NCBI GenBank assembly: GCA_001563905.1
Contig: LKMO01000006.1
Coordinates: 1-35,340, forward strand
Direction of reading: 5' to 3'
Length of the DNA stretch: 35,340 nt
DNA from: Nanohaloarchaea archaeon B1-Br10_U2g19
GTDB taxonomy: Archaea > Nanohalarchaeota > Nanosalinia > Nanosalinales > Nanosalinaceae
Below the pieces are notes generated by a model, which worked only from the letters and a program-made list of their open reading frames with translations, searched no databases and was not told the DNA's origin. The position numbers were made by a program, and so were the translations under genes. Shown here piece after piece: positions 1 through 7,321 of this stretch (its first letter is position 1; every line of letters starts with the position of its first letter).

Positions 1-558
1 GAGATACAGCCTCTGGAAGAAAATGAGGCAGAAGAACCAGAAGTAAGTACAGGATGGTTTACACCAGACTCCGCATTCTACGGCATTGAAACTGCTGTAG
101 ACAATGCAGGAATGGCTCTAGGAACCACTAGCCCTGGCGATGTTGCAGAGAAAAGAGCAGCTGAAGCAGATGCAATGATCGAAGCAGGCAACTCTGAAGC
201 AGCAGAAAGAGCAGCAAACGGACTGGAAAATGCCGCAGAAAGAGCTGGTGAAGCAGACATAGAAGGGGTTGAACGAGCTCAAAACAGTCTCCAAACAACA
301 ATGGAGAATGCTCCAGAAGAAGCTCAAGAAGGTTTACAGACAGCTCTTGACAATGTCAGCGAAGCTACAGAACCAGCTCCTGAAGAAACAGGTGCTCCAG
401 AAGATGTTGGAGAAGAACCTATAGATGAGGGTTTACCTGAAGACGTAGAAGAGTTAGAAGAGTTTGAAGAGCAGCCGGCAGAAGAGTTTGAAGAAGATAG
501 TGACCAAGATCAAGCTGAAGAAACTGAAGAAGAAAACGGTCAAGATCAAGCCGAATAA
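1..558 (+). CDS. DUF5667-like acidic protein, 5' truncated
   Basis: The reading frame is open from the first base, so the N-terminus lies outside the window and 185 residues are visible. Near the visible start is a segment reading TPDSAFYGIETAVDNAG, followed by AEKRAAEADAMIEAGN. This resembles the DUF5667 pattern (a 'P-x-S-x-x-Y' entry followed by a helix with R-x-x-E-A) found in secreted or membrane archaeal and bacterial proteins of unknown role. After it comes an Ala/Glu-rich helical stretch (about residues 50-120) and then a very acidic, low-complexity tail rich in Glu, Asp, Gln and Pro to the stop. Such a tail fits a protein exposed to high salt. The missing N-terminus may hold a signal peptide or membrane anchor. 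Function is unknown; the family match is by eye. Confidence 0.6.
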   Translation, partial: EIQPLEENEAEEPEVSTGWFTPDSAFYGIETAVDNAGMALGTTSPGDVAEKRAAEADAMIEAGNSEAAERAANGLENAAERAGEADIEGVERAQNSLQTTMENAPEEAQEGLQTALDNVSEATEPAPEETGAPEDVGEEPIDEGLPEDVEELEEFEEQPAEEFEEDSDQDQAEETEEENGQDQAE

Positions 559-589
559 TCCTGACTTAGTAAACCAACGCAACAAGCTT

Positions 590-606
590 ATTTCTTTTTA
601 TTTTTA
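590..606. terminator. T-rich terminator between convergent genes
   Basis: A run of T with single interruptions follows the stop at 558 and lies against the end of the minus-strand gene that stops at 604. Archaeal RNA polymerase terminates at such U-rich tracts without needing a hairpin. No strong stem is visible. Confidence 0.4.
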
Positions 607-1011
607 GATTACTAGTTCTTCTTCCAGCTTTTTTCTTAGTTCTATCAGGTCTGTAGGAAGTTTTTTCGGGTCGAGAAAGATTATGTCTTCTATAACAGGA
701 CCCATACATTCAGCTTGCAGATACCGTTTTACCTTGCTTTTTCTGCTTGCATCAGATAGATCGGTTTCAACCTCGTAGATATGTGCTGTGTCCGCATCTA
801 TAACATCTACTATCCAGTCGTTGGGTACCTCTACTTCTGTACGGACTTCGTGTCCTTTCTCGGTAAGTATCTCATATATTGCGCTTTTCACCATAAAATG
901 TCTGTACTCGTCGCCGTGTCTGTTAACACCTGAGAAACTGTTCCATTCTTTATGTCCTCCGCATTTATTGATTATGCCCATCTTCTGTTTGTACAGCTCC
1001 TTCTTGTTCAT
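604..1011 (-). CDS. PD-(D/E)XK nuclease-like small protein
   Basis: This 135-residue protein has no signal peptide. Its N-terminal third contains HFMVKSAIYEILTEKGHEVRTEVEV, a helix typical of the start of restriction-endonuclease-like folds. It is followed by WIVDVIDADTAHIYEVET, which places Asp in one strand and Glu-x-Glu in the next, and then a lysine-rich helix (RKSKVKRYL). The order helix, D, ExE/K, basic helix matches PD-(D/E)XK domains, although the usual final Lys of the ExK motif is replaced by Thr or displaced. It could be a nuclease remnant or a non-catalytic DNA-binding relative. It stands alone, divergent from the lipoprotein at 1233. Fold assignment is inference. Confidence 0.5.
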   Translation of the reverse strand: MNKKELYKQKMGIINKCGGHKEWNSFSGVNRHGDEYRHFMVKSAIYEILTEKGHEVRTEVEVPNDWIVDVIDADTAHIYEVETDLSDASRKSKVKRYLQAECMGPVIEDIIFLDPKKLPTDLIELRKKLEEELVI

Positions 1012-1202
1012 TGTTTCTGTAAAAGGGTTTTGTTAGAGAAACTTATACTTGAAGGGGATACACGGATTCATGTTCTGCTTTGTCTCAACATTCTATTAAC
1101 AGCACTGTTTCAGTCAGAAAAATTAGTTTAAGAACAAGTTTCTCAAATAACGTTCTCACAAACGACCCATAGCTTTAAAACCCCTATTAACGCCTCCATA
1201 GA

Positions 1203-1214
1203 CTTAAAAATAAC
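1203..1214 (+). promoter_or_regulatory. TATA box for the acidic lipoprotein
   Basis: CTTAAAAATAAC is centred about 25 bp before the ATG at 1233, the spacing expected for a leaderless archaeal transcript. Near-identical boxes occur at 4481 and 8540. Confidence 0.5.
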
Positions 1215-1232
1215 TGTTTCTAGTATTTCTCT

Positions 1233-1445
1233 ATGAGAAAATCATCACTAGTCCTAGTCGGTCTACTGGCACTATCCGTAATCGCAGCAGGATGTCTTGA
1301 CGGAGAACCTGCACCGGAAGAGCCAGCACCACAGGACGATGGCTTAGAAGACGATCCTTTGGAAGATGACTTCGATGATGATCCTCTGGAAGACGACTTC
1401 GATGACGACTTCGAAGAAGATCCTCTAGAAGATCCTGAACTGTAG
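1233..1445 (+). CDS. Tiny acidic lipoprotein
   Basis: This 70-residue protein begins with a Lys/Arg, a hydrophobic segment (residues 5-18) and a lipobox ending IAAGC, so Cys21 is the probable lipid-modified residue. Only one Arg precedes the hydrophobic core, which points to Sec rather than Tat export. The mature part is about 50 residues, almost entirely Asp, Glu, Pro, Leu and Phe, built from a repeated DPLEDDFDD unit. It should be an anchored, highly negative peptide on the outer face of the membrane. A good TATA box and a leaderless-type start support expression. It might bind cations or water or act as a charged spacer; no family is recognised. Confidence 0.7.
   Translation: MRKSSLVLVGLLALSVIAAGCLDGEPAPEEPAPQDDGLEDDPLEDDFDDDPLEDDFDDDFEEDPLEDPEL
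1353..1436 (+). repeat. 27-bp in-frame tandem repeat in lipoprotein gene
   Basis: Two near-perfect 27-bp units (1353-1379 and 1380-1406) encode DPLEDDFDD. They are followed by a partial unit (DFEE) and a third DPLED start at about 1419. Differences between units are mostly synonymous third-base changes, indicating selection on the peptide after duplication. Confidence 0.65.
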
Positions 1446-1479
1446 GAGAATCGTTCCAAAAGATCTAATCTAACACTAT

Positions 1480-1499
1480 TATTATTTCTTCTTTTTATT
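1480..1499 (+). terminator. T-rich terminator after lipoprotein gene
   Basis: This T-rich tract (ATTATTATTTCTTCTTTTTA type) lies 35 bp past the lipoprotein stop and before the next promoter. It has the form of an archaeal U-tract terminator. Confidence 0.35.
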
Positions 1500-1548
1500 C
1501 TGGAAGATTTAGCCAACTTATTTCTAACTGATGCCCTAAAATAATTTC

Positions 1549-1908
1549 ATGGAGTCCAGAGAGAACTACCTCAAAGCAGTATACCGGCTGACAGATAGCG
1601 GAGAGTCTTCAACAACAACCTCAAAGGTGGCTTCAGAGTTAGAAGTATCTGATGCTAGTGCTTCAGAAGCTATCCAAAAACTGGAAGAGGAAAAACTGAT
1701 CTGTAGAGCTCCCTACAAAGGATTCACTTTAAGCCCTCCCGGCAAAAAAGAAGCAAAAAACATAACAGAAAAATATGAGATACTGAAAAAGTTCTTGGAA
1801 GAAATATTAGATGTAGAAGACGCAGAGGAGCAGGCAGAAAAGATCAAACACCATCTAACAACTGAGACAATTGAAGAACTAAAGAAAATAAATAATGAAG
1901 GAAGATGA
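1549..1908 (+). CDS. DtxR/MntR-family transcriptional regulator, degenerate metal site
   Basis: This 119-residue protein matches DtxR/MntR regulators. It opens with ENYLKAVYRL, has a winged helix-turn-helix (TSKVASELEVSDASASEAIQKLEEEKLI, about 24-51), the wing PYKGFTLSPPGKKEA, and a helical dimerisation region ending EQAEKIKHHLT. It lacks the C-terminal SH3-like domain, like MntR. Family members sense Mn(II) or Fe(II). By-eye alignment with MntR puts Asn6 at Asp8, Lys9 at Glu11, Tyr76 at His77 and Lys100 at Glu102; only Glu97 and His101 keep ligand side chains. It is therefore likely a DNA-binding protein that no longer responds to metal, or responds to something else. It precedes the SGNH hydrolase gene by 39 bp and may be co-transcribed. 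Confidence 0.8.
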   Translation: MESRENYLKAVYRLTDSGESSTTTSKVASELEVSDASASEAIQKLEEEKLICRAPYKGFTLSPPGKKEAKNITEKYEILKKFLEEILDVEDAEEQAEKIKHHLTTETIEELKKINNEGR

Positions 1909-1947
1909 AAATAAGTCTAACCTTCTTCTTTCAAAAGATGTGATAAA

Positions 1948-3015
1948 TTGAAGAGAAAGAAAGTTTTCCAGAATAGAGTGGTACTTTTCCTATCAATACT
2001 GATTATAATATTCCTGATAAGCGAAATATCTCTACAAGTTGTAGGGCACACGAATGATATAGATTTCCGACTATATGATCAAGAACTAACCAACCCTGAC
2101 AGACTACCAGACAAACTATTTGTTGAGGCAGACCTACGCGTCTCACAGCTTGCACCTAATACAGACGTACTGGCTACCACATCAGACTTTTCTGTAATCT
2201 ACAGAATTAACTCACAAGGATTAAGAGATTACGAGTATCCTCAGCAGACAGATAAAACACGTATAGCCGTATATGGAGACAGCCTTACTTTTGGAGAAGG
2301 AGTGCCGCGAGGAGAAAGGTTTGCCGACATAGCTGAAGACGAAATAGAAAATGCTGAAATACTGAACCATGGTGTTCCCGGTTATAGTCTCGGTGATATG
2401 TATCTCCATTATAGATTCAGCGATTATTATGAAGATATAGATCACGTAGTCTTCTTTGTGAGCGAATCAGTTCTTCATAGAGACAGCTCTCATCTAATAG
2501 AGAACGACACAATTACTATAGATCAGAATGATTCTGCGAATAGTCTCGGACATATAGATCGTGAAGACGAATTCTTTACAGAAGAAACAGGCTTATTGAG
2601 AAAACACTCTCACTTAGTAAGCTATATTTCATATCGATGGAATATTCTAAAACTGCAAAGCGAGATGGAGGAATATGATAAAAACCTCTGGCAGAGAGCA
2701 AATGATCATGTTTCAGAAAACTATGGAGAGGCAAGACCTGCCTCAGAAAAACAACCAAACATAATACTCAATGAAACTGTTTCAAAAGCAGAAGACAACG
2801 AACACAACTTTATCGTTATCAATATAGGCACAAGCAAGATACCTGCAATGGAAGAAATTAGAGGCATAACATACTACGACCTTTCAGAAAATATGTCCTC
2901 CTATGGAGAAGAAAACAGGATCAGATTCCAATATGACCCTCACTATAATCCTGAAACACACAACTTTATAGGCAAAAATGTAGCGCAGATAATCCAGGAA
3001 AACTATATGAAATAG
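1948..3015 (+). CDS. Membrane-anchored SGNH/GDSL hydrolase-like protein
   Basis: This 355-residue protein starts at TTG. One hydrophobic helix (about 11-31) follows a KRKK start and anchors it, with the rest outside. Block I of the SGNH superfamily is present as AVYGDSLTFGEG with the nucleophile Ser112. The block II glycine region is NHGVPGYS, VVFFVSES occupies the block III position, and YDPHYNPETHNFIG near the C-terminus gives the catalytic Asp330/His332. The arrangement recalls acyltransferase/esterase domains acting on surface glycans or lipids. Block III does not show the usual G-x-N-D, so activity is not certain. No glycan gene cluster surrounds it. Confidence is high for the fold, low for the substrate. 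Confidence 0.75.
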   Translation: MKRKKVFQNRVVLFLSILIIIFLISEISLQVVGHTNDIDFRLYDQELTNPDRLPDKLFVEADLRVSQLAPNTDVLATTSDFSVIYRINSQGLRDYEYPQQTDKTRIAVYGDSLTFGEGVPRGERFADIAEDEIENAEILNHGVPGYSLGDMYLHYRFSDYYEDIDHVVFFVSESVLHRDSSHLIENDTITIDQNDSANSLGHIDREDEFFTEETGLLRKHSHLVSYISYRWNILKLQSEMEEYDKNLWQRANDHVSENYGEARPASEKQPNIILNETVSKAEDNEHNFIVINIGTSKIPAMEEIRGITYYDLSENMSSYGEENRIRFQYDPHYNPETHNFIGKNVAQIIQENYMK

Positions 3016-3021
3016 ATACAG

Positions 3022-3028
3022 TTTTTAA
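3022..3028 (+). promoter_or_regulatory. TATA box for tRNA-Gln
   Basis: TTTTTAA is centred about 31 bp before the 5' end of the tRNA gene, compatible with a short 5' leader. Confidence 0.35.
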
Positions 3029-3055
3029 GAGTTAGAGTAAACAGTTTAACTTACA

Positions 3056-3128
3056 AGCCCCCTGGTGTAGCGGTCAATCATAGCGGCCTTTGGAGCCGCT
3101 GACCCTGGTTCGAATCCGGGGGGGGCTA
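3056..3128 (+). tRNA. tRNA-Gln (TTG)
   Basis: A full cloverleaf can be drawn. The acceptor stem AGCCCCC (3056-3062) pairs with GGGGGCT (3121-3127), with A3128 as discriminator. The anticodon stem GCGGC/GCCGC encloses the loop CTTTGGA with anticodon TTG at 3090-3092. The T-arm CCTGG/CCGGG encloses TTCGAAT. CCA is not encoded. Confidence 0.93.
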
Positions 3129-3184
3129 TATTCTCTAAACCTGAGTGAGAACATTCTTAACCAAGCTAAACTAGTTTTTTACCT

Positions 3185-3779
3185 GTGAGCCGGAAGAACA
3201 AGGATATAGAGAAGGCTTTTAACCAACTTGAGAATCTTGAGAATGAAATTGAGCATGATCAGCAGGAGGCTGAGAAAGTTGAACAGAAGCTCTCCGAAGA
3301 TGAGAAAAGAACTGAGAAAGCTGAGAAAGCCGAGGAAAAAGAGATTAAGGACGGAGAGAATACAGGAAACACTGCAGAAATAGAGGATGCCGAGAAAAAG
3401 ATGGAAAAAATTCTCCAGATGCTGAAGAAAGAGGAGAAAGAGACCGATCAGATTTTAAAAGATATAGAAGAAGAAGCTCAAACTAGGCGGAAATGTAGAG
3501 CAGATTATAGAGCAGATGGAAGGAACCGCCGAGAAAGATTTTAAAGAGGCCAATCAGAGTCTAAAAAAACTTATTAACAATTTTAAGAAAATTCAAGAGT
3601 CCGGTAACAGAAGTTTTGCGGAGAGAAATTTTCGGGCAGCAGAGGAAACTCTCGAAGAGATAAGGTTTTCTGCAGAAATCTTCAGAAGAATTTTACAACA
3701 CGAAGAACGACTTGTAAAGGAGTTTAACCGTCTTGAGACAGAAGAGGATAACCTAGAACATCTTGCAGGAAGACTTTAA
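3185..3779 (+). pseudogene. Frameshifted coiled-coil protein gene
   Basis: The first part (GTG at 3185) is a long charged helix rich in Glu and Lys. At about codon 100 its frame turns into an Arg/Cys-rich tail (TRRKCRADYR) unlike the rest and stops at 3544. The other frame continues the acidic helical pattern without a break: reading back from the ATG at 3516 it is already coil-like (LGGNVEQIIEQ, 3483-3515) and runs to 3779. Dropping one A from AAA at 3480-3482 joins the halves as EEEAQ-LGGNVEQ and gives one protein of about 197 residues. This is a real decay, a sequencing or assembly homopolymer error, or a +1 programmed shift; the error is simplest. It would be a soluble coiled-coil protein of unknown role, 12 bp before a similar membrane-tethered gene. 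Confidence 0.6.
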
Positions 3780-3791
3780 AAAGAGCTTGAG

Positions 3792-4331
3792 ATGGATAAA
3801 AAAGAGATTAAACAACTTCTAACAGATTCTAAACACATTCAGATTCCTGAAGATATAGAGAAAGCCGAAATGGAAGGTAAAGAACTTTCACAGTTACTGG
3901 AACACGGGAATAGCGAAGAAGCAGAGCTTAAGAAGATAGATCAGCAGATAGAGAAAGAATTGGGAGAACTCAAGAAGATGCTTGGAGAAGATGAGACAAT
4001 ATTACAGGAAATGGAAAACTGTCTGCATTATCTGGAGAATCTAGAGACTATTATGCAGAACGAGAAAAGTACCTTAGAGTTCATGTCTGATAAGTCATCA
4101 GCTAAAACTGTTTTGAAAGATATTGACACCACTCGGAATAAGCTTCAAAGCGAGTTACAACAGGAAGAAAATATTACAGATAAGTTAGAAAATCAGTTTT
4201 CCAGTCTGAAGAAGAATGCTCCTAAAGGCAAAGCTGTTGCAGGTACAGCAGCCAGAGCAAGCATTTCTACATTAAAGCTAGTCTTAATAAGTGTTATAAT
4301 CCTAGTCGCCCTAACCTGGTTCTATATCTAA
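3792..4331 (+). CDS. Tail-anchored coiled-coil protein
   Basis: This 179-residue protein is mostly charged heptad-like helix (about 15-140), containing runs such as KIDQQIEKELGELKKMLGED. A Gly/Ala/Lys linker follows (KKNAPKGKAVAGTAARAS), then a single C-terminal transmembrane helix (LKLVLISVIILVALTWFYI, 161-179) that ends the protein. There is no signal peptide, so the coil should face the cytoplasm. It follows the frameshifted coil gene by 12 bp and probably shares a transcript and perhaps a complex with it. Nothing identifies a function; tethering or membrane organisation are possible. Confidence 0.65.
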   Translation: MDKKEIKQLLTDSKHIQIPEDIEKAEMEGKELSQLLEHGNSEEAELKKIDQQIEKELGELKKMLGEDETILQEMENCLHYLENLETIMQNEKSTLEFMSDKSSAKTVLKDIDTTRNKLQSELQQEENITDKLENQFSSLKKNAPKGKAVAGTAARASISTLKLVLISVIILVALTWFYI

Positions 4332-4635
4332 ACCATGTATTAGAGTTTCTGTATCTGAAATCTGGCTACTGAAGTCTTCTTAGTTTTTCGATCAGGTTAC
4401 AGTCTTTAACATGCAGAGAGTTTGTTGGAAGAACTACTGTTCTTTTAGAGTCCGATAGGAATATTATTTTTCTATTTCGGCTTAAAAATAACCTTTAACC
4501 TATTAAGTAATATGAAGTTCTAAAAGCCTATAAACTACTTTAACAATCTAAAAGATACTAAAACAGCACAAAAAAACCTTTAAGTCTTAACCACAGTAGA
4601 AAAGTCTTTTATAACTTTACTAAAGAACAAATAAT
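4332..4635. other. Intergenic region with tandem promoter-like boxes
   Basis: This 304-bp non-coding stretch is AT-rich. It holds a CTTAAAAATAAC box (4481-4492) with no long ORF 25 bp downstream (only a 3-codon MKF-stop at 4512). It also has two AACCTTTAA-like copies (about 4491 and 4576) and the proper TATA box of the next gene (4606). No RNA gene or ORF of note is visible on either strand. Confidence 0.4.
4606..4614 (+). promoter_or_regulatory. TATA box for Tat lipoprotein
   Basis: CTTTTATAA is centred 25 bp before the ATG at 4636, which predicts a leaderless transcript. Confidence 0.5.
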
Positions 4636-5484
4636 ATGAAACGCAGAGAATTACTTGGAACCAGCAGTATAGTTTTAGGATCATTAGTTGCAGGATGTTC
4701 TAACTCTACAAGCGAAAGCAGTGGAGAAGAACCCTATCATTTCAGCAACTGGCTACATGCAGACCACGAACCTGCATTCGGATATACCAACTTCGAAAAA
4801 GCAGAATCCGAGGTAAAAATGGGAGGACTAAAAGATTATTTCGGTATAGATGAAGAAGATGTAGCGTCAATAGTTACAATGCCTCAGATCTCCGGAGATG
4901 CAAGCGAGTTTGTACTGGAAGGAGACTTCAGCAAAGACGAAGTCATAGAACATCTTGAGGAAGAGTCTGATGCCGAACCTGAAGGAGAGTATGGAGGCTA
5001 TGACATCTTAGAAGCAGGAGAAACCATAGAAGTAGACCATCTCTTTTTAGAAAACCATCACTTAGGCGTCAGCTCCGACACAATTGTAGCAACATACGAC
5101 CACGAAGACCGTATCGATGCTAGAAACGGAGAAGCAACTAGACCGACAGATGAGGACGAAGACTTCGAACTCTTATTCTCCAATATGCCTGATGCGGAAA
5201 ACTTCGAAGAACCGTACATTTTTAGTGGCGGAGAATATCTATCAATGGACGAAGTAAAGTACCGAGCAGAGTCTCTTCTCAAGATAAGCCCTCCGGATTC
5301 TCCTGGCTTATACCACACCAACCTAGTATTTGAAGATGAGGAATATGTAACTGAAGAAAACATTGAAGACGCATTAAACCAAGAGTATGAAGACCGTAGC
5401 GGTGTCAGACTTGAAAATATAGTGGAAGAGGATATTGATGGAAAATTGGCATCGCTGGAATGGGAGTACATACCAGTAGCCTAA
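4636..5484 (+). CDS. Tat-exported lipoprotein, unknown function
   Basis: This 282-residue protein begins MKRRELLG and reaches a lipobox LVAGC with Cys21. The RR pair before a short, weakly hydrophobic core is the twin-arginine lipoprotein form common in Haloarchaea, where folded proteins are exported. The mature part is acidic. A central segment reading [19 protein letters not shown]...[10 protein letters not shown], then [12 protein letters not shown], resembles a layout I recall from unnamed haloarchaeal Tat lipoproteins in which a GDFD-type strand precedes a GY turn. No catalytic motif is visible. It stands alone, with its own promoter. Confidence 0.75.
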   Translation: MKRRELLGTSSIVLGSLVAGCSNSTSESSGEEPYHFSNWLHADHEPAFGYTNFEKAESEVKMGGLKDYFGIDEEDVASIVTMPQISGDASEFVLEGDFSKDEVIEHLEEESDAEPEGEYGGYDILEAGETIEVDHLFLENHHLGVSSDTIVATYDHEDRIDARNGEATRPTDEDEDFELLFSNMPDAENFEEPYIFSGGEYLSMDEVKYRAESLLKISPPDSPGLYHTNLVFEDEEYVTEENIEDALNQEYEDRSGVRLENIVEEDIDGKLASLEWEYIPVA

Positions 5485-5543
5485 ACTCTCTACCCTTTTC
5501 TTTCTCTTTAACCATAAAAGCTCACGGTACAAAAACAAGTTTT

Positions 5544-5825
5544 ATGGCATCAGAAGTACGTGCATCACATATCCTTGTTGACGACAAGGAGAAAGCAGAA
5601 AATATTAAACAACAGATAGACAACGGTAAAGAGTTCTCAGAACTGGCAAAAGAAGCCAGTAACTGTCCATCAGGAGACAAAGGCGGAGACCTAGGATTCT
5701 TCGGTAAAGGTCAGATGGTGAAGCCTTTCGAAAGAAAAGTATTCAGCATGGATGTAGGAGAGATCTCTAAACCTGTAAAAACCGAGTTCGGCTACCACTT
5801 AATCAAGAAAACCGACGAAAAATAG
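5544..5825 (+). CDS. Parvulin-type peptidyl-prolyl isomerase
   Basis: This 93-residue protein is a stand-alone PpiC/parvulin domain that catalyses cis-trans isomerisation of X-Pro bonds. Family marks in order are VRASHILV at the start, [33 protein letters not shown] in the middle and [11 protein letters not shown] at the end. There is no signal peptide, so it works in the cytoplasm. I chose ATG 5544 over an in-frame start at 5460 because homology starts at VRASHIL and the earlier start would run into the preceding gene with unrelated sequence. A TATA-like CATAAAA lies about 28 bp upstream. Confidence 0.92.
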   Translation: MASEVRASHILVDDKEKAENIKQQIDNGKEFSELAKEASNCPSGDKGGDLGFFGKGQMVKPFERKVFSMDVGEISKPVKTEFGYHLIKKTDEK

Positions 5826-5862
5826 AAGGATTTAAATTAAATTCCTTCATCCCTTTCTTCAC

Positions 5863-5870
5863 CTTTATAA
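5863..5870 (+). promoter_or_regulatory. TATA box of the S13-S4-S11-RpoD operon
   Basis: CTTTATAA is centred about 39 bp before the rps13 ATG and predicts a leader of roughly 14 nt, unlike the leaderless starts elsewhere in the window. Confidence 0.45.
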
Positions 5871-5905
5871 GATTTAACTCAGATTTAGGAGTTACGGGTT
5901 ATACT

Positions 5906-6385
5906 ATGGCCGAGACACAAGAAGTTGTAAGAATTGCAAGAACAGGAGTTGACGGTACAAAACCAGTCTCCGAAGCATTAACAGGACTAAAAGGAGTTGG
6001 CGAAAGATACGCTAACGCAATAGGAAAAGAATTAGACTTAGATTCAGATACACGTCTCGGTGACTTATCTGAACAACAGATCAACAATATTGAAGAAATG
6101 ATTAAGAACCCTGACCAAGTAGATCTCCCTTCATGGATTAGAAACAGGAGACACGACAGAGACGAAGGAGACAACCAACACTTAATCGAATCAGATCTTG
6201 AACTCAAAGAAGAGTTCGATATCAGAAGACTGAAAGAGATAGCAAGCTACAGAGGATGGAGACACAAGATTGGTCTACCAGTAAGAGGTCAGAAGACCAA
6301 ATCCTCATTCAGATCAGGAAGCAAGATCGGAGTTTCAAGAGCAAGACTACAGGAAGAAGCATCACCTGACGGAGGCGACGAATAA
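5906..6385 (+). CDS. rps13: 30S ribosomal protein S13
   Basis: This 159-residue protein of the small-subunit head contacts the P-site tRNA and the large subunit. The helix-hairpin-helix segment LKGVGERYANAIGKEL is near residues 28-43. The basic C-terminal region IASYRGWRHKIGLPVRGQKTKSS is the archaeal S13 signature. The protein ends in a short acidic tail (SPDGGDE), unusual for S13 but typical of halophile extensions. It opens the operon; its stop overlaps the rps4 ATG by one base (TAATG), implying coupled translation. Confidence 0.97.
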   Translation: MAETQEVVRIARTGVDGTKPVSEALTGLKGVGERYANAIGKELDLDSDTRLGDLSEQQINNIEEMIKNPDQVDLPSWIRNRRHDRDEGDNQHLIESDLELKEEFDIRRLKEIASYRGWRHKIGLPVRGQKTKSSFRSGSKIGVSRARLQEEASPDGGDE

Positions 6386-6927
6386 TGGTAAAGAAACTAA
6401 AACAACAGTACGAGACACCGACAGAAGGATGGAGTCAAGAAAGAATTGAAAGAGAAGACAAGCTCATAGAAGACTACGGTCTCAAAAACAAGAAAGAAGT
6501 ATACAAAGCAGAAAGCGAACTAAGAAACCTTAGAAGAGAAGCAAGAAGACTGATCGCTGAAGAAGATGAAGATCAGAGAAAAGATCTTATTGAAAGAGTA
6601 CACGGTCTAGGACTTATAACAAAGAAGTCAGGACTGGAAGATATTCTAACACTTAACACAACAGACATACTAAACAGACGTTTACAGACAGCTGTAAACA
6701 GAAGAGGCTACTCTGACACAGTAAGAGAAGCCCGACAACTAGTAACACACGGACACGTCTACATCAACGGACAGAAAGTAAACATTCCTGGCTACCTACT
6801 AACACAAGAAGAAGAGAAACAGTTAGAAGTAAGAAAGCCAGAACCAGAAGAAACAGAAGAAGTTGAAGAAGTAGAGGAAGAAGCGGAAGAAAACCCTGAA
6901 GAAACAGAAGAAGAACAAGAAGAATAG
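6385..6927 (+). CDS. rps4: 30S ribosomal protein S4 with acidic tail
   Basis: This 180-residue protein is a primary 16S rRNA binder in the small-subunit body. The S4 RNA-binding domain is recognisable as RRLQTAVNRRGYSDTVREARQLVTHGHVYINGQKVNIPGYLL, about residues 94-135. The last 30 residues are almost all Glu (EETEEVEEVEEEAEENPEE), a long acidic extension beyond the core. The start is fixed by the TAATG overlap with rps13. Confidence 0.97.
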   Translation: MVKKLKQQYETPTEGWSQERIEREDKLIEDYGLKNKKEVYKAESELRNLRREARRLIAEEDEDQRKDLIERVHGLGLITKKSGLEDILTLNTTDILNRRLQTAVNRRGYSDTVREARQLVTHGHVYINGQKVNIPGYLLTQEEEKQLEVRKPEPEETEEVEEVEEEAEENPEETEEEQEE

Positions 6928-6936
6928 GTGTAACAA

Positions 6937-7320
6937 ATGACAAAGAAAGGTATCGTAAACATTTACTCAAGCTTCAACAACACAATGATTCACATAACTG
7001 ATGCTACAGGAGCAGAAACAATTGCTAGAGTAAGCGCAGGAATGGTAACAGATAAAGGAAGACTACAAGGATCTCCTTTCCCAGCTATGAAAGCAGCTAA
7101 ACAAGCTTCAGAAGAAGCTAAAGAGAAAGGAATCGAAAAAGTAGATATCCAAGTAAGAGCGCCAGGAGGAAGCAAGATGAAGATGCCTGGTAAAGGAGCA
7201 CAGCCAGCAATCAGAGCAATCTCCAGAAGCGACCTAGAAGTAGGTAACATCGAAGACGTAACCCCTGTACCGCACGACGGCGTAAGAGCTAAAGGCGGTA
7301 AAAGAGGAAGAAGAGTCTAA
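6937..7320 (+). CDS. rps11: 30S ribosomal protein S11
   Basis: This 127-residue platform protein of the 30S subunit opens with [24 protein letters not shown] and ends with [22 protein letters not shown], both standard for archaeal S11. In the RNA-contacting loop the usual PGPGAQ reads PGKGAQ. A GGTG ribosome-binding site sits at 6927-6930, seven bases before the ATG and overlapping the rps4 stop. It is the third gene of the operon. Confidence 0.97.
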   Translation: MTKKGIVNIYSSFNNTMIHITDATGAETIARVSAGMVTDKGRLQGSPFPAMKAAKQASEEAKEKGIEKVDIQVRAPGGSKMKMPGKGAQPAIRAISRSDLEVGNIEDVTPVPHDGVRAKGGKRGRRV

Positions 7321-7321
7321 A

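Noticed and set aside
1220-1516. 98-residue Ser-rich minus-strand reading frame
   Set aside because: It is the antisense shadow of the acidic lipoprotein repeat; GAY and GAR codons read backwards give Ser-rich runs.
5460-5543. 28-residue N-terminal extension of the parvulin
   Set aside because: It overlaps the end of the preceding gene and has no family similarity; ATG 5544 gives a normal stand-alone parvulin with a TATA-like box upstream.
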